From NCBI GenBank assembly GCA_010015655.1, contig ML976659.1, forward strand, positions 447,048 to 511,047: a DNA stretch of 64,000 nucleotides. Reading direction: 5' to 3'. The translations under genes were made by a program, and so were the position numbers. Positions 54,185-64,000 of the stretch are shown here, one piece after another (position 1 is the stretch's first letter; each line of letters begins with the position of its first letter). The DNA comes from Bimuria novae-zelandiae CBS 107.79 (lineage: Eukaryota; Ascomycota; Dothideomycetes; Pleosporales; Didymosphaeriaceae). The notes beneath the pieces are model-generated. The model was not told where the DNA came from and did no database searches. It worked only from the letters and a program-made list of their open reading frames with translations.

Positions 54185-56224
54185 TTATATAATTGTAACC
54201 GAATCCACGTCTGCACCCCCTATGTCATCATCATCCAACGCCCTAAAAAACTCAATCCAAAACCACGACGGCGCTATTCCGACTCTCTTGTAAAGACCTT
54301 CTTGGGCAGGTATTTTCTCAAGTAGTAAATACGCCCAGGGATGTACCTGCATTACCCGAAGTTCTGGATATTCAACTTCATCCCGGCCGTTGGGGTTCGT
54401 GTGCCAATTTTCTCGTGAATCGAAATGAATCACGGTATCAAGACCGTCCTTTGAAATCTCTGTCTTCTCGCCTCGGCGTCGAAATTTGATGGATTGAAAC
54501 CTGCCATTGTCAATTGAGCAAGTGAACGATAGCAGGTCAACACAGGGGCCCCTCAGAACGAGCTGGCCGGCTTTGAGCTGGCCCGTATGATCCTCGCCCA
54601 TCGGTTCAGTGGAAACTGACACGACGTGCGCCTTGTTGTAATAATTTGCGCCGCCAGCAATCCATTCGACGGAACCCCTTTGCGATGCCCATGACCATGA
54701 TGGAGCGCGATAATGGTTGCGTTTCGTCGAACTAGGGCTCTTATAGAACCAACAAAGATCGCGTATGATATCATCTTCCCAGATACCAGCAAAATAAGCG
54801 CACATTCGCACCTTTTGTATCTGCTTGACAACCCCTTGCAAGGCTGGGAATATGTCGGTCTCATGCGTCAGTGCGAGACGAGAGTAGGTACTGACAAGCT
54901 GTCGCCACATCTTGGACAGATCCGTGTTTTCCTCGGTGCGGTCGTAGTATGAGGTCTGCTGGGTCAGTTTGACGAACTTGTGCTTTTGGAGTCCTTTGTT
55001 GTGGAAGAAGTCTGACTTGTACTCGCCACATTCGCAAGATGTCCCGGTATTGCATTCGTAATACATCTCCTGGTCTGCGAAGTGCACCGTGCGTCGAGAG
55101 AGCAATCGTTCTTGAAACACCCAGGCTCGTTTTAAAAGAGGAAGGTCTTCCCGAAAGTACTTGCTATGATCACCTGATCTGACAACGTGTAACGTGAATG
55201 GATTTCTGAGATTTTTGAAAAACTTGTAAGAAAGGGGGTCGGGAGCAGCAGAAAGCTCTGGGTGAAACCCGCCACTTGAGTCCGAGGATTTTGTTGCAGC
55301 TAGGGTCACATATGCTTGTGCGTAAATGGATGCCATTTTAGCTCCTTCATGGCGCCAATCCTCGAGGTCATCTTGGACAATGCATCTTGAGGATAAATCT
55401 TAGCTCGGATGGCGTAGGAGCAAGGGCGCTGTACTCACAGGCTATCTATCCAAAGATATTGCAAACCTAGCCCTCTGGTAACTTCTACAGCATCTTGAAA
55501 AGTCGTTGGTAGTTTCTCCCATGTGATTCCCCCTTCGAGTGCTGTGATATTACTGGTGGTAGTTCGAATCGGCGTTGTAGATCCCCAACAGTGGCTAAGA
55601 CATGCATATCGCGCTTGCAGATCGCTCTCAGTGGCCAATAGTCGGATTTGTCTGGGACCGACAATGTGCAGCACACGAGTTGGAAGCCTTCGTTCTCTCG
55701 AGGAGTCAATGCATAATGCGTGTGAATCGTCGCACTCCTTAAGCCACTGCGCAATACGATAGACCGCAGTGCCGGCGCTAAATTTCCGTGGATGCGGTGA
55801 GGGTTTTATCGAAGGCCATGGACAACTCTCAGCTGCGCTCGTCAGTACGGACTCGCAGTGCAACCAGAAGGAGCTTACACCATAATAAAGGCCGGTGGTA
55901 CACGGAAAGTTTCACATCTTCCGATGTCCGGAAGAAGACTCTCAACGTATCCATGGGCCCGTCGTACCCATGAATTTTGTCTTGAGGGGACAAATTGAAA
56001 GGATTCAAAATAGTAGAAAGAACGGAACAAGCGCGACAGTCGTGCTGCGAAACCGACAATTCGCCTATGCTGAAGCTGAATCCATCGCCTTGGGTTTTCA
56101 GATCCCGACAGACATCACACGTCGGCCGATCATCAGGCGACGTCGCCCACGAAGATGCCAACGAGGCTGTAGCCTGGGGGATTACGGACAACGACTTCCG
56201 CCTGTGCTTCGAACCCGCCACCAT
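54185..56224 (-). CDS. HET domain protein (heterokaryon incompatibility type)
   Basis: Three exons: 55879-56224, 55439-55832 and 54185-55385; introns of 46 bp (GTAAGC...GCAG) and 53 bp (GTGAGT...CAAG); 646 residues from the ATG at 56224. The N terminus has a Cys pair region (CDVCRDLKTQGDGFSFS, HDCRACSVL). The HET domain shows its three classical blocks: RYACLSHCWGS; LPTTFQDAVEVTRGLGLQYL continuing WIDSLCIVQDD; and RAWVFQERLLSRRTVHFADQ with YYEC. A C-terminal region of about 250 residues with RAPSWSWASQRG is usual for the family. HET proteins take part in non-self recognition and programmed cell death in filamentous fungi. No second toxin or NLR domain is seen. Lineage-specific HET genes are common next to transposon islands, as here. 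Confidence 0.9.
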
Positions 56225-56690
56225 ATTAGATGATTGCTGCCGACTTTGTAATAGTCTAGTAGTCAACCTATGTCATCAGCTACCATCGCGATGCGAGTTG
56301 CAGTTTGTGCACGCTGGGTCAGCGGGTTGAGGCTCTTCAAGACTAGTTTCGACGAATCTGGAAAGAGTAGTGCCGAAACATACGAGGATTGGATGCCGTT
56401 TAATCAGTCCGTCCAATTACAGTCCTTTTATGTCCAGGTGTGACACGAAGTAACTGAAGAGTGCAGTGTACGGCGGCATAGCTTCAGTACGAAGTAGCTG
56501 GAGAGCCCGGCCCGGGCCCGCGGGCTGAAGGCTAACACGTGCGTAGTGGGGCATCCAGGCTGTAAGTTCACTAGCTTCAGATTTCCGCTATTTACGGGAA
56601 GGCACTGCTCGAAATCAGAGAAACATGCTTCACGATATCATGAACTAAAGCATCTCTATGTATCCATCTCTATGTTCCCACCCCACCCTC
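56225..56690. other. intergenic, HET gene 5' flank
   Basis: 466 bp, partly GC-rich near 56505-56530. Nothing was recognised. Confidence 0.5.
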
Positions 56691-58451
56691 TCACCCCAAA
56701 AACTTCGCCACAAACTCCGCAACCTCCTTCGGCTGCTCCACCATGGGCAAATGGCCTGCCTTATCCACAACCTTCAGCTCGACGCCACTCCCCAGGCTAT
56801 CCGCGATGCCCTTCATAGTCTTCGGTAGCACTCCATCCCCAGCACCCACCAGGAACGCACCCTTGCCCTTATACGCACCCATCTTATCCCTGAAATCATA
56901 CTGATAAAGCGCCTTCACACCATCCTTGAAGCCCTCTAGCGAGTTCGTCTTCACCATCTCCTTGACGCTCGCGATCTTCTTCTCCAGCCCGTGGTCCTCG
57001 TACGACTCTTTCACGAACCACCTGCGCGTTGTCGCCTCCGCGAGTTCCTCGCCGACAATAGGCTCCGAGGTAGAAGATGACTTAAGTCCCTCCTTCTCGG
57101 CGACGGCGATACGCTCGCCCCACGCCTTGGGGTTCGACTCCGGCGCGAAGGAGTTGGTGTCGCAGCCCACGAATGCTGTGATGCGCTCCGGGTACATGAG
57201 GCCTGCACAGAGAGCTGTTGCACCACCGAGGCTGACGCCGACAACGCTGGCGGTCTTTGCACGGAGGGCGTCCATGACGGTGACGACATCGCCGGCAAGC
57301 TTCTCGACTGTGACGTCCTTGTCGGCGGACGACGGGAGGGCGGTGCGCCCGCGAGTGTTGTAGCGGAGGACGCGGTATTTGTTGTTGGTAAGCTGGAGGA
57401 AGTTGGAAACGAAGTCGTCCCAAATGCCGTACTCTACCAGGATCGAGTTTGAAAGGACCAAAAGAGGCGCATTGGGGTCTGCAGATCCTTCCAGGCGGTA
57501 GGGTAGGCTCACGCCGTCCGGTGTTGTGATGAAGGATTCGATGGCTGGACGGTTGGAGTTGGAAGAAGCGGGATACGTCTTCGTAGCCCCGTCCGTGGAT
57601 TCGGCAGGAACAGTATCGGATGAAGTGAGCGATTGTAGGTCTCGTGGTGCTGGGCCGAACGTGTAGTACAGATTGTACACTCTTATGACCCTCGACTTCA
57701 CGACACTGTCGTTTATCTTCTTGGCCCAATCTGTAGACATAGCCTGGCCAAACTCCGCTCCACCAAGTCCGTTCTGCGGGGCGAACTCGTGCAGTGCCAG
57801 GTACACTTTCTCCCTCCCGTCCTGTAGGTCCAAGTAGCTCGTCACAAAGCGCCTAGTCCGGCGCCAGCCTGGGACCTTGGACAGCAAGGCCATGTGTTCC
57901 TCGTGGTACCACTTCGATAGTTCTTCCTCTTTATCTTTGCCTTCCTTCAGGGAGAAGAAAGCGGCGGCCATGGCATTCCCCTCTCCCTCATTCTGCACTT
58001 CCTCCAAGACCTTAAAGTCATCAGCCTTCCACTCGTCCCCTTTTATACTATCATAAAATCGCCTGTCCACGTGTATCTGCTTCATGGTGTCTCGTTCCCG
58101 CTGGCTCTGCACCGGCGCCTTGCGGAGCTTTGTGTACACGTCCTTGGTGAGCATGTCCATATCTTCGATGTCATAGATGGCCATCCATTCTGGCTGCTCT
58201 TGGGTGCCGGTGGATGAGGACGGGGGGAGATCCTTTGCGCGGTAGCGGAACCCGTTTCGACAGAAGGAGAGGCGGAGGCGACCCGGGCCGTGTTCGTTGT
58301 TGTACCTTGGGATGTGTTTAGCGCGATTGTAGAGGTGAACTCTAAGATGAACACACGTTACTTACCAGTCATGGAATTGGGCGGTAGGTAGGCCTTCTTT
58401 GGGCTGCATCGTTACGTACAGGATGCCGCGGGTGGTGCTTTGAGATGCCAT
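56691..58451 (-). CDS. EthD-like / alpha-beta hydrolase fusion (3-oxoadipate enol-lactonase-like)
   Basis: Two exons: 58366-58451 and 56691-58305, with a 60-bp intron (GTAAGT...CAAG); 566 residues. The N-terminal ~260 residues are a dimeric alpha-beta-barrel (EthD/DUF4286-type) region with QFHDWYNNEHGPGRLRL and a second copy, LSKWYHEEHMALLSKVPGW. The C-terminal part is an alpha/beta hydrolase of the PcaD type: VEYGIWDDFVSNF, RYNTRGR, the nucleophile elbow VVGVSLGGATAL, an acid in LVGAGDGVLP and the His in DKAGHLPMVEQPKEV. PcaD-like enzymes hydrolyse 3-oxoadipate enol-lactone; in fungi a hydrolase of this kind acts on 3-carboxymuconolactone. Its neighbours are the CMLE and dioxygenase genes, which fits a beta-ketoadipate-type step. 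The EthD part may bind or pre-process the substrate; that is a guess. Confidence 0.88.
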
Positions 58452-59009
58452 GATGGGCTATGCGTGTCCTGTGAGGATACAGTAAGGGCGTTAGGGAGGG
58501 TAGCTTTCGGTCCAGACGAAGATGAGACTTGGTGAAGGAAAGGCTCCCATTGTTATCGGCGCCATGGTACCCTCAGAGGGGTTGGAGCTGTCCGAGGCAA
58601 TTGCCGGCTAGCACTAGCTCCATGCCCCTGCAAAGACATCTGCCCCTCCTCTGGCGTCGTTGAAAAAGAGTCAATTGGCGCACAGACATTCTATATGATA
58701 ACCTTTGACGCTCCCGAAAAAGCCGCAAATTACTCTAGCCGGGGGTAACTTGGCGTACTTTACTTAGTTCTCGGAGGAGATGGTCAGTGCCTATCTACGA
58801 CTTTTTCAAGGGCGTGAGAGCTCCTCTTCCTTCCTCAGCTAGTTCCGAGATCGGAAGGGAAATCGGAACACAGTAGTAACGCCGAGGTATAAAGAGGAGT
58901 TTGATAAGGATGGCTCGACATTTCTTTGTCGTACAAGCAATCAATTTTTTATCCATGGATTGTACACACTTATGGTCATGCGGCACGCAAGAATAATCTT
59001 GCCTGAGTC
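58452..59009. other. intergenic, hydrolase 5' flank
   Basis: 558 bp between two minus-strand genes of the cluster. Nothing was recognised. Confidence 0.5.
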
Positions 59010-60265
59010 TCAATCATACCATATGGCATTCATACCGAAGCCCTTCTCTGCCACCTCAAGCCTCACAACTCTCGCTAGGAATTCCTTATGCCACCTGTAA
59101 ATTTCGACACCGCCTTTCTCATCATCCGTGAGGGCTAACCATTCATCGCTCCACGGAAATGGGCTCACAGCATTACTGTGCCCTCCACTTGTAGGAGTCG
59201 GGTTCAAGCAAATCTGTCGCTCAATAGACCCGGACTCTGAGATCTTGAAGGCAGCGATGTAGCCTGTAAGGTCGAAGGAATTCGCGCGCGACGTTGCGAA
59301 GAGGTAGTTGGAGGACTGTGTGAGGAAGACGACGTCGGAGCGGTACATGTGCGGGTTAGGAATATCTACCATACTGTCAGCATCCGAAGCTTGCCTCGGT
59401 AATTCGAATTGAACCCACCGGGCGGTATTAGCGGGAACCATCTATGCGTGTACACAGGGAGGTGCGTTTTCGGGTCGATTACATATTCGCAGACTCTGTT
59501 TCCCGCCTCCATCAAAGCGTACAGATATTTGCCCGATGGATGCATCTCTACCCACCTCGGATGGTCTTTCTTGCCCTCTGCCTCGGTGAAGCCAACCGTC
59601 TCTAGCCTCCCCTGGTCGTCAATCTTCTTGTGGCACCACACGCGATTCGCCCACATATCGGCGCTGTAGAGGTATGTTTCGGTGGGATCGAAGACCATGC
59701 CGTGGATGGCGGATTGGTCGCAATACTCGTAGTCCTGAATATTCTCCTTGAGTGAGCCGTCGGCGTTGACGCTGAAGACGTTACCATAGCCGGCATAATC
59801 GTAGAACGGGTTGCAGTAGACGTTGTACGGCGGCTTTTTTGCTGGGAGGAGGAAGATCGCGCGCGTTTTGGTGTCTGCTTCCTTTGCCTTTGCTGTCGCC
59901 GAAATTAGTCCGAATTGCAACCGCATTGATGCTCCACGTACAATGTCCACCAATGTCAAAACTGCCCGTGTGAACGATCTCGCTCGGACTATCCACTCTG
60001 TGACTGCTCCATTTCTTCATGCTCGAGCCATAGATGTTCTTCCTCTGATGCTATCACCCGAAACAAAATCAGTCATTTCTTCCTTCCAGAGACTGCTGTG
60101 ATGAAGCAGCGCACGTACGTCGAACGCCATCCAGCTAATTGGCTCATCTTTTGGAATCTCTGTCTTCTTCACCAATTCCAATGTCAACTTCTCGTCGTCG
60201 AACGCAACCGTGATGATGACGCCAGGCTTCACCCATGTTCCAATCATAAGATGGTGCTTCCCCAT
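59010..60265 (-). CDS. 3-carboxy-cis,cis-muconate cyclase (CMLE)
   Basis: Four exons: 60119-60265, 59942-60050, 59419-59892 and 59010-59365; introns of 68, 49 and 53 bp; 361 residues, the usual length. The third intron is set by a GCTGAC branch site and a GTAG acceptor. The fold is the seven-bladed lactonase propeller of eukaryotic CMLE. Landmarks are HHLMIGTW, WMAFDHQRKNIYG, CNPFYDYAGYGNVFSV, DQSAIHGMVFDPTETYLYSA, HPRWVEMHPSGKYLYALMEA, FATSRANSFDLTGYIAAFK, PTPTSGGHSNAVSPFPWSDE and GFGMNAIWYD. It lactonises 3-carboxymuconate to 3-carboxymuconolactone in the protocatechuate branch of the beta-ketoadipate pathway, in the cytosol. It is divergent from the dioxygenase gene, so the two probably share regulation. 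Confidence 0.92.
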
Positions 60266-60836
60266 TGTGCGCGACACTTTCCCTTCAAACAGCGCAATCG
60301 CTCAAACTCAGAAATCGAACAGCAGAGCAAAAGATCGTACGAGCAGCTTTTTAGAACCCATGGCGCCTCGACCCTTGTTTTGAATGCGCCGGCCTGCAAA
60401 CCGAGGAGCGGGGCAGCGCCGCTACGTATGCTAATTTGGAGGGAGAGGCGGATGAAGGGTGGAAGAGTGTTTATCCATCATCACCTGAGGTGTGATTGGA
60501 CGGCAGCTCTTGACTAGCGTCTGCCCCGCATCACAGCAGTCGGCACTGGCGTTTGCGCGCAGTGACGTCCCCCAAGTCCCGACGAGGCCTGCCGTAGCGC
60601 TTCACGCCGTTGCTAGGCGCAAACACGAGCAATCGGGCTGGAATTGATCGGGCGGCGAGGGCGGATCGTGGGTGAGGTAGCTGCATGGTTGGTGATATAT
60701 AAGTCGTGGGTGGCCGTCTGATCGCAGCCATTCCGTCTCATCTTCCCCTTCTACCACTTCGTTGTCTGTAGAAATAGAAACACCAATTGAGCATCCCACT
60801 CTCATATCTTTCATATCTACATACCACACATACACC
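60266..60836. promoter_or_regulatory. shared divergent promoter, CMLE / ring-cleavage dioxygenase
   Basis: 571 bp between two divergent catabolic genes. A TATATAA box at 60696-60702 lies 135 bp upstream of the dioxygenase ATG. CG-rich triplets are frequent (for example 60387-60412 and 60650-60665), but no specific regulator site could be named. Confidence 0.6.
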
Positions 60837-61781
60837 ATGTCTTCTAGCAACGAGCAGACAGCACCCAAGGTGCAGGAGAATACCGCTCAGCACCGCTTCG
60901 ATCCCAACTTCACCGATGCCGTTATCAACGCCATGGGTCCCAAGACTGACCCTCGCCTCCGCGTCGTCATGTCCTCGCTGATCCGCCACCTTCACGACTT
61001 CACTCGGGAAGTCGAGCTCACCGTCGATGAGTGGATGGCAGGCGTCAAGTTCGTCAACCTGATCGGCCAGACCTCAACCCCCACCCGCAACGAAGCCCAT
61101 CGCATGTCCGACGTCCTGGGCCTCGAATCTCTCGTCGACGAGATTGCACACAAGCACGTAAACGAGTCTGGCGAGGAGCCTACCTCTTCATCGATCCTGG
61201 GTCCCTTCTGGTCGCCCAACGCACCCTTCCGTGAGAACGGCAGCACCATCATCCAGGACCCTGCTCCCAACGGCCAGGTCACCCTCATGCACGGCGTGAT
61301 CACCGACCTCGACACCAAGAAGCCCATTCCGGGTGCCGTCATCGACATCTGGCAAGCCTCGGCCAACGGCAAGTACGACTTCCAGGACCCGGAGAACCAG
61401 ACCCCCAACAACCTGCGCGGAAAGTTCAGGTGCAATGAGGAGGGCAAGTACTGGTTCTACTGCTACAAGCCGACTGCGTACTCGCTGCCTACCGACGGTG
61501 CGGCTGGTGCGCTCTTCAAAGCGCTCGACAGGCACCCGATGCGCCCGGCGCACATCCACTTGATGATCACGGCGGAGGGCTACAAGCCTGTCACTACCCA
61601 GATCTACCCCCGTGACGACCCCTACGTTACTAACGACACCGTGTTCGCTGTCAAGGACGACTTGCTCATCGACTTCTTCCCGTCCGACGACCCGAAGGCG
61701 AAGCTCGACCTCACATACAATGTGCGCCTCGCATCGCGCGAGGGCAAGACCGCTCCTATGGATGGTGTCGCAAGATTGTAG
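60837..61781 (+). CDS. intradiol ring-cleavage dioxygenase (protocatechuate or hydroxyquinol type)
   Basis: A single exon of 314 residues. The N-terminal helical dimerisation domain ([36 protein letters not shown]) is that of catechol/hydroxyquinol 1,2-dioxygenases. It is followed by [16 protein letters not shown]. The non-heme Fe(III) ligands are Tyr180 (NGKYDFQD), Tyr215 (KPTAYSLP), His239 and His241 (RPAHIHLMI). The enzyme inserts O2 between the two hydroxyls of a catechol-type ring. The fold alone suggests hydroxyquinol 1,2-dioxygenase. The divergent CMLE gene would need 3-carboxymuconate, the product of protocatechuate 3,4-cleavage, and some fungal protocatechuate dioxygenases are of this type, so the substrate stays open. 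It is intracellular, with no signal peptide. Codon use is strongly C-ending, as in well-expressed fungal genes. Confidence 0.92.
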   Translation: MSSSNEQTAPKVQENTAQHRFDPNFTDAVINAMGPKTDPRLRVVMSSLIRHLHDFTREVELTVDEWMAGVKFVNLIGQTSTPTRNEAHRMSDVLGLESLVDEIAHKHVNESGEEPTSSSILGPFWSPNAPFRENGSTIIQDPAPNGQVTLMHGVITDLDTKKPIPGAVIDIWQASANGKYDFQDPENQTPNNLRGKFRCNEEGKYWFYCYKPTAYSLPTDGAAGALFKALDRHPMRPAHIHLMITAEGYKPVTTQIYPRDDPYVTNDTVFAVKDDLLIDFFPSDDPKAKLDLTYNVRLASREGKTAPMDGVARL

Positions 61782-62147
61782 GGAAAATTGCGAGACGATT
61801 GTTGCATTTGGGATATGGATACCTCGTAAAGAGTCATGGTTTTGATGATAGTCCCGGCGTCGGATCTGCTTGTACCTAGCGCATTTAACAGCTCGATTGC
61901 TTGGTAGAGCTTCCTTTTTTCAGATTGTAAATATTGATATGTTCAATTCGTTTCGTTTCGTTCTGTGATCAGGATGCCTGTAATGTGAGTAGAGCAGAGT
62001 GCATAGTTTGGCCGCCGATATCGCCGAAGGCAGAGGGCAAAGACATCTACCGCGTCCGGTACCGCGGGGAAGCTCCGCACTCGATACTAGAGCTCCAGCT
62101 CCAGCACGAAGAAGCTAAAAGCGCTACAACCCCACCTACCTCTCCAT
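61782..62147. other. intergenic, nothing recognised
   Basis: 366 bp between two same-strand cluster genes. Confidence 0.5.
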
Positions 62148-62846
62148 ATGCCCATGAGCCCAATTTTTCGACGCCTACCTTTAAATTGTAGCGTTAAGCT
62201 TCCCATCCCATCGCCGCTCAGACGCCGCAGCTTCACGACCCTCCCTACCCTCAAAATGCGCGTCCCCTACGCCCCAAAAGAGCCTCCAACCGACGAGGAC
62301 AAGCCCATCTACGAACGCATCGCCGCCCGCCGTGCCCCGCGCCCTTTAATCCCCCTCGACCTCGCGCTCCTGCACAACACATCCGTAGCCGACGGCTGGA
62401 ACTCCTTCATCGGCGCGATCCGCACCAAAACCTCGGTGCCCGACGCCCTCAGGGAACTCGCCATCTCGCGCGTCGCGATGCTCAACCACGCCGTGCACGA
62501 GTGGGACGTGCACGCCGCGCTCGCCCTGAAAGGCGGTATCAGCAAGGAAGGCCTGGACACCGCGTTCACAGCGGATGTCGCGAAGAAAGGGGACAAGGTG
62601 GAGTTTGCGGAGAAGGCGGGGCTGACGAGGGAGCAGTGGGTTGTGCTGGTGTATACGGATCAGATGACGGTGGGGGTCGAGGTGGATGAGGCGGTGGTGG
62701 AGGCGCTGAAGGGAGTGCTTGGGGAGAAGCAGGTGGTGGAGCTGACGGCGACGGTTGCGGCGTATAATTGCGTGTCTAGGTTTTTGGTGGCGTTGGATGT
62801 GGGGGAGTGCAATGGGCGGGCGATGAAGAAGGTAGATGAGCTGTAA
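62148..62846 (+). CDS. carboxymuconolactone decarboxylase (CMD) family protein
   Basis: A single exon. From the ATG at 62256 it has 196 residues beginning MRVPYAPKEPPTDEDKPIYE. An upstream in-frame ATG at 62148 (or 62154) adds an Arg/Ser-rich leader ending LRRRSFTTLPTLK that looks like a mitochondrial presequence (232 residues). The CMD fold is seen in ALLHNTSVADGWNSFIGAIR, VPDALRELAISRVAMLNHAV and the helix with HEWDVHAALA, where alkylhydroperoxidase-type members have CxxC. No such cysteine pair is present, so a thiol peroxidase role is unlikely. In bacteria PcaC-type CMD follows CMLE in the protocatechuate pathway. Fungal CMD-family genes also occur in unrelated clusters, so the role here is inferred from position. 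Confidence 0.85.
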   Translation: MPMSPIFRRLPLNCSVKLPIPSPLRRRSFTTLPTLKMRVPYAPKEPPTDEDKPIYERIAARRAPRPLIPLDLALLHNTSVADGWNSFIGAIRTKTSVPDALRELAISRVAMLNHAVHEWDVHAALALKGGISKEGLDTAFTADVAKKGDKVEFAEKAGLTREQWVVLVYTDQMTVGVEVDEAVVEALKGVLGEKQVVELTATVAAYNCVSRFLVALDVGECNGRAMKKVDEL

Positions 62847-63129
62847 GCAATCTGAACGGGTTTGAAGTCAGGGGTGAACTTTGTGTGGACAATGGGAATG
62901 TCGAGGTGCGAGGCGCGTGGCGGAATGCTCCGCGCCTCGGCTCAGGAACGTGTGGAGACGGAACGGTGGACCGTGCACCTCCTCCGCACCCTTCAGCCGT
63001 CAGAAACCGGTGGGTGAGCCGCGGCATTGGCGGGCTCAAATTCGTTACGGACTTCCAACATTGTCGGTTCACAAGTCTGAAGTGTAGATACGTTTCTATT
63101 CCCACATAGCCTTGCCTCATAACAGCACT

Positions 63130-64000
63130 ATGACTTCAATAGCTCCTCGACTGTTTGCTCGCAGCGCACGCCTGTTAAGCCAGCGCCATCCACGGGCGTT
63201 GTTGGTTGCGGGGAGGCGGTATGCTTCGACGAAGCATCCCAAGGGCTTCGCGCCGCCGGCACAAGCAGATCTGGATGAGTTGCGTGTGAGTGTACAGGAG
63301 TTTGCAAGTAAGCATTCTACCGTCTCTTCTGGGAGAGCAACTTCACAGTGAGCAAACACTAACGGAGACGAACAGGAAGAGAAATCCCCGAGGAGGTCGC
63401 GCAAAAGACCGACCTCGTAAATGCATTCCCAAACGAAATGTGGCAAAAATTTGGCGAAGCGGGCTTCCTCGGCCCCACGGCGGATGAAGAGTACGGCGGG
63501 CTGGCAATGGGATACCAAGCGCATTGTGTGATACTGGAGGAACTAAGCCGCGCAAGTGGAAGCATCGGTCTCTCGTACGCGGCACACTCCCAGCTCTGCG
63601 TAAACCAGCTCTCGCTGAACGGCTCGCCCGAACAAAAAAAGAAATACCTCCCTGGCTTGATCTCCGGTGAGCAAATCGGCGCCCTGGCCATGTCTGAACA
63701 CTCGGCGGGCAGCGACGTCGTGAGCATGAAGACAACGGCGAAGGAGGTAGACGGAGGATATCTCCTCAACGGCACCAAGATGTGGATCACCAACGGGCCA
63801 GACGCCCACACGATCGTCGTCTACGCAAAGACGCAGCCCGATGCCGGGTCCAAGGGCATCACCGCCTTCATCGTCGAGACCTCGGCAAAGGGCTTCTCCG
63901 TCGCGAAGAAGCTCGACAAGTTTGGCATGCGCGGTTCCAACACGGGCGAAATCGTTTTCGAAGACGTCTTCGTGCCGAAAGAGAACATACTGGGTGAGGT
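63130..64000 (+). CDS. isovaleryl-CoA dehydrogenase-type acyl-CoA dehydrogenase (5' part)
   Basis: Two exons are seen: 63130-63307 and 63376 to the window end, with a 68-bp intron (GTAAGC...ACAG). The start [20 protein letters not shown] is an Arg-rich mitochondrial presequence running to RRYAS. The acyl-CoA dehydrogenase fold follows: [93 protein letters not shown] and [20 protein letters not shown]. These blocks are closest to isovaleryl-CoA dehydrogenase, the FAD enzyme of leucine breakdown that passes electrons to ETF. The catalytic Glu and the C terminus lie beyond the window. It may be unrelated to the aromatic cluster next to it. Confidence 0.88.

Noticed and set aside
57082..57729. 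215-residue minus-strand frame inside the hydrolase gene
   Set aside because: Arg/His/Pro-rich alternative-frame shadow of the alpha/beta-hydrolase region.
60762..60836. Upstream in-frame GTG at 60762 as start of the ring-cleavage dioxygenase
   Set aside because: Nuclear fungal genes start at ATG; the ATG at 60837 has a good context, a TATA box 135 bp upstream and the family's usual N terminus.
1..64000. CRISPR arrays, bacterial operon features, rRNA and tRNA genes
   Set aside because: No regularly spaced repeats, no ribosome-binding-site logic, and no convincing A/B-box tRNA or rRNA sequence was seen; the window is eukaryotic nuclear DNA. A tRNA scan was not possible by eye.

Overview
The window is nuclear DNA of a filamentous ascomycete (Pezizomycotina; I lean towards Dothideomycetes but the sequence does not settle the class). 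The evidence is GT-AG introns of about 45-80 bp with CTRAC-like branch sites, typical fungal families (HET, RTA1, 2EXR, DUF1996, Zn2Cys6, extracellular intradiol dioxygenase), and transposons full of C-to-T / G-to-A changes in the style of repeat-induced point mutation (RIP). All exon structures here were read by eye from splice signals and frame continuity.

Layout. 1-3928 is nested, RIP-degraded Tc1/mariner DNA that has removed the 5' half of an FAD-linked oxidase gene (rest at 3929-4735). 5269-10247 carries a hemerythrin-like gene, an undamaged Tc1/mariner element (6316-8013) and a catalase gene. Just downstream is a small gene (10743-11245) whose product repeats Cys-Pro-Val and His-Pro modules. 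11552-40586 is ordinary gene-rich DNA: an unknown protein, a secreted intradiol dioxygenase, a membrane-anchored amidohydrolase, a DUF1996 protein, a 'GGPP synthetase-like' protein with a prion-like tail, a Zn2Cys6 regulator divergent from an RTA1 membrane protein, an ADP-ribosylglycohydrolase gene broken by a 128-bp hAT-type MITE, SQT1, a peroxisomal acyl-CoA ligase, a large AlkB-like protein and an MDR oxidoreductase.

41842-53483 holds two tandem 2EXR genes, both apparently dead. The first is split in its last exon by a 9.6-kb insertion: a RIP-degraded hAT element (42576-52168, 8-bp target duplication) that itself contains a RIP-degraded Ty1/copia LTR retrotransposon (45259-51469, 5-bp target duplication). 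The second 2EXR copy has stops and frameshifts. A HET-domain gene follows.

56691-62846 is a compact aromatic-catabolism cluster: an EthD/alpha-beta-hydrolase fusion, 3-carboxymuconate cyclase (CMLE) and an intradiol ring-cleavage dioxygenase sharing a divergent promoter, and a carboxymuconolactone-decarboxylase-family protein. Together these could turn a protocatechuate-type or hydroxyquinol-type substrate into beta-ketoadipate-pathway intermediates. The window ends inside a mitochondrial isovaleryl-CoA-dehydrogenase-type gene.

The most interesting items are the Cys-Pro/His-Pro repeat protein beside the catalase, the AT-hook/zinc-ribbon/AlkB protein, the catabolic cluster, and the nested insertions whose target duplications let the pre-insertion genes be read.
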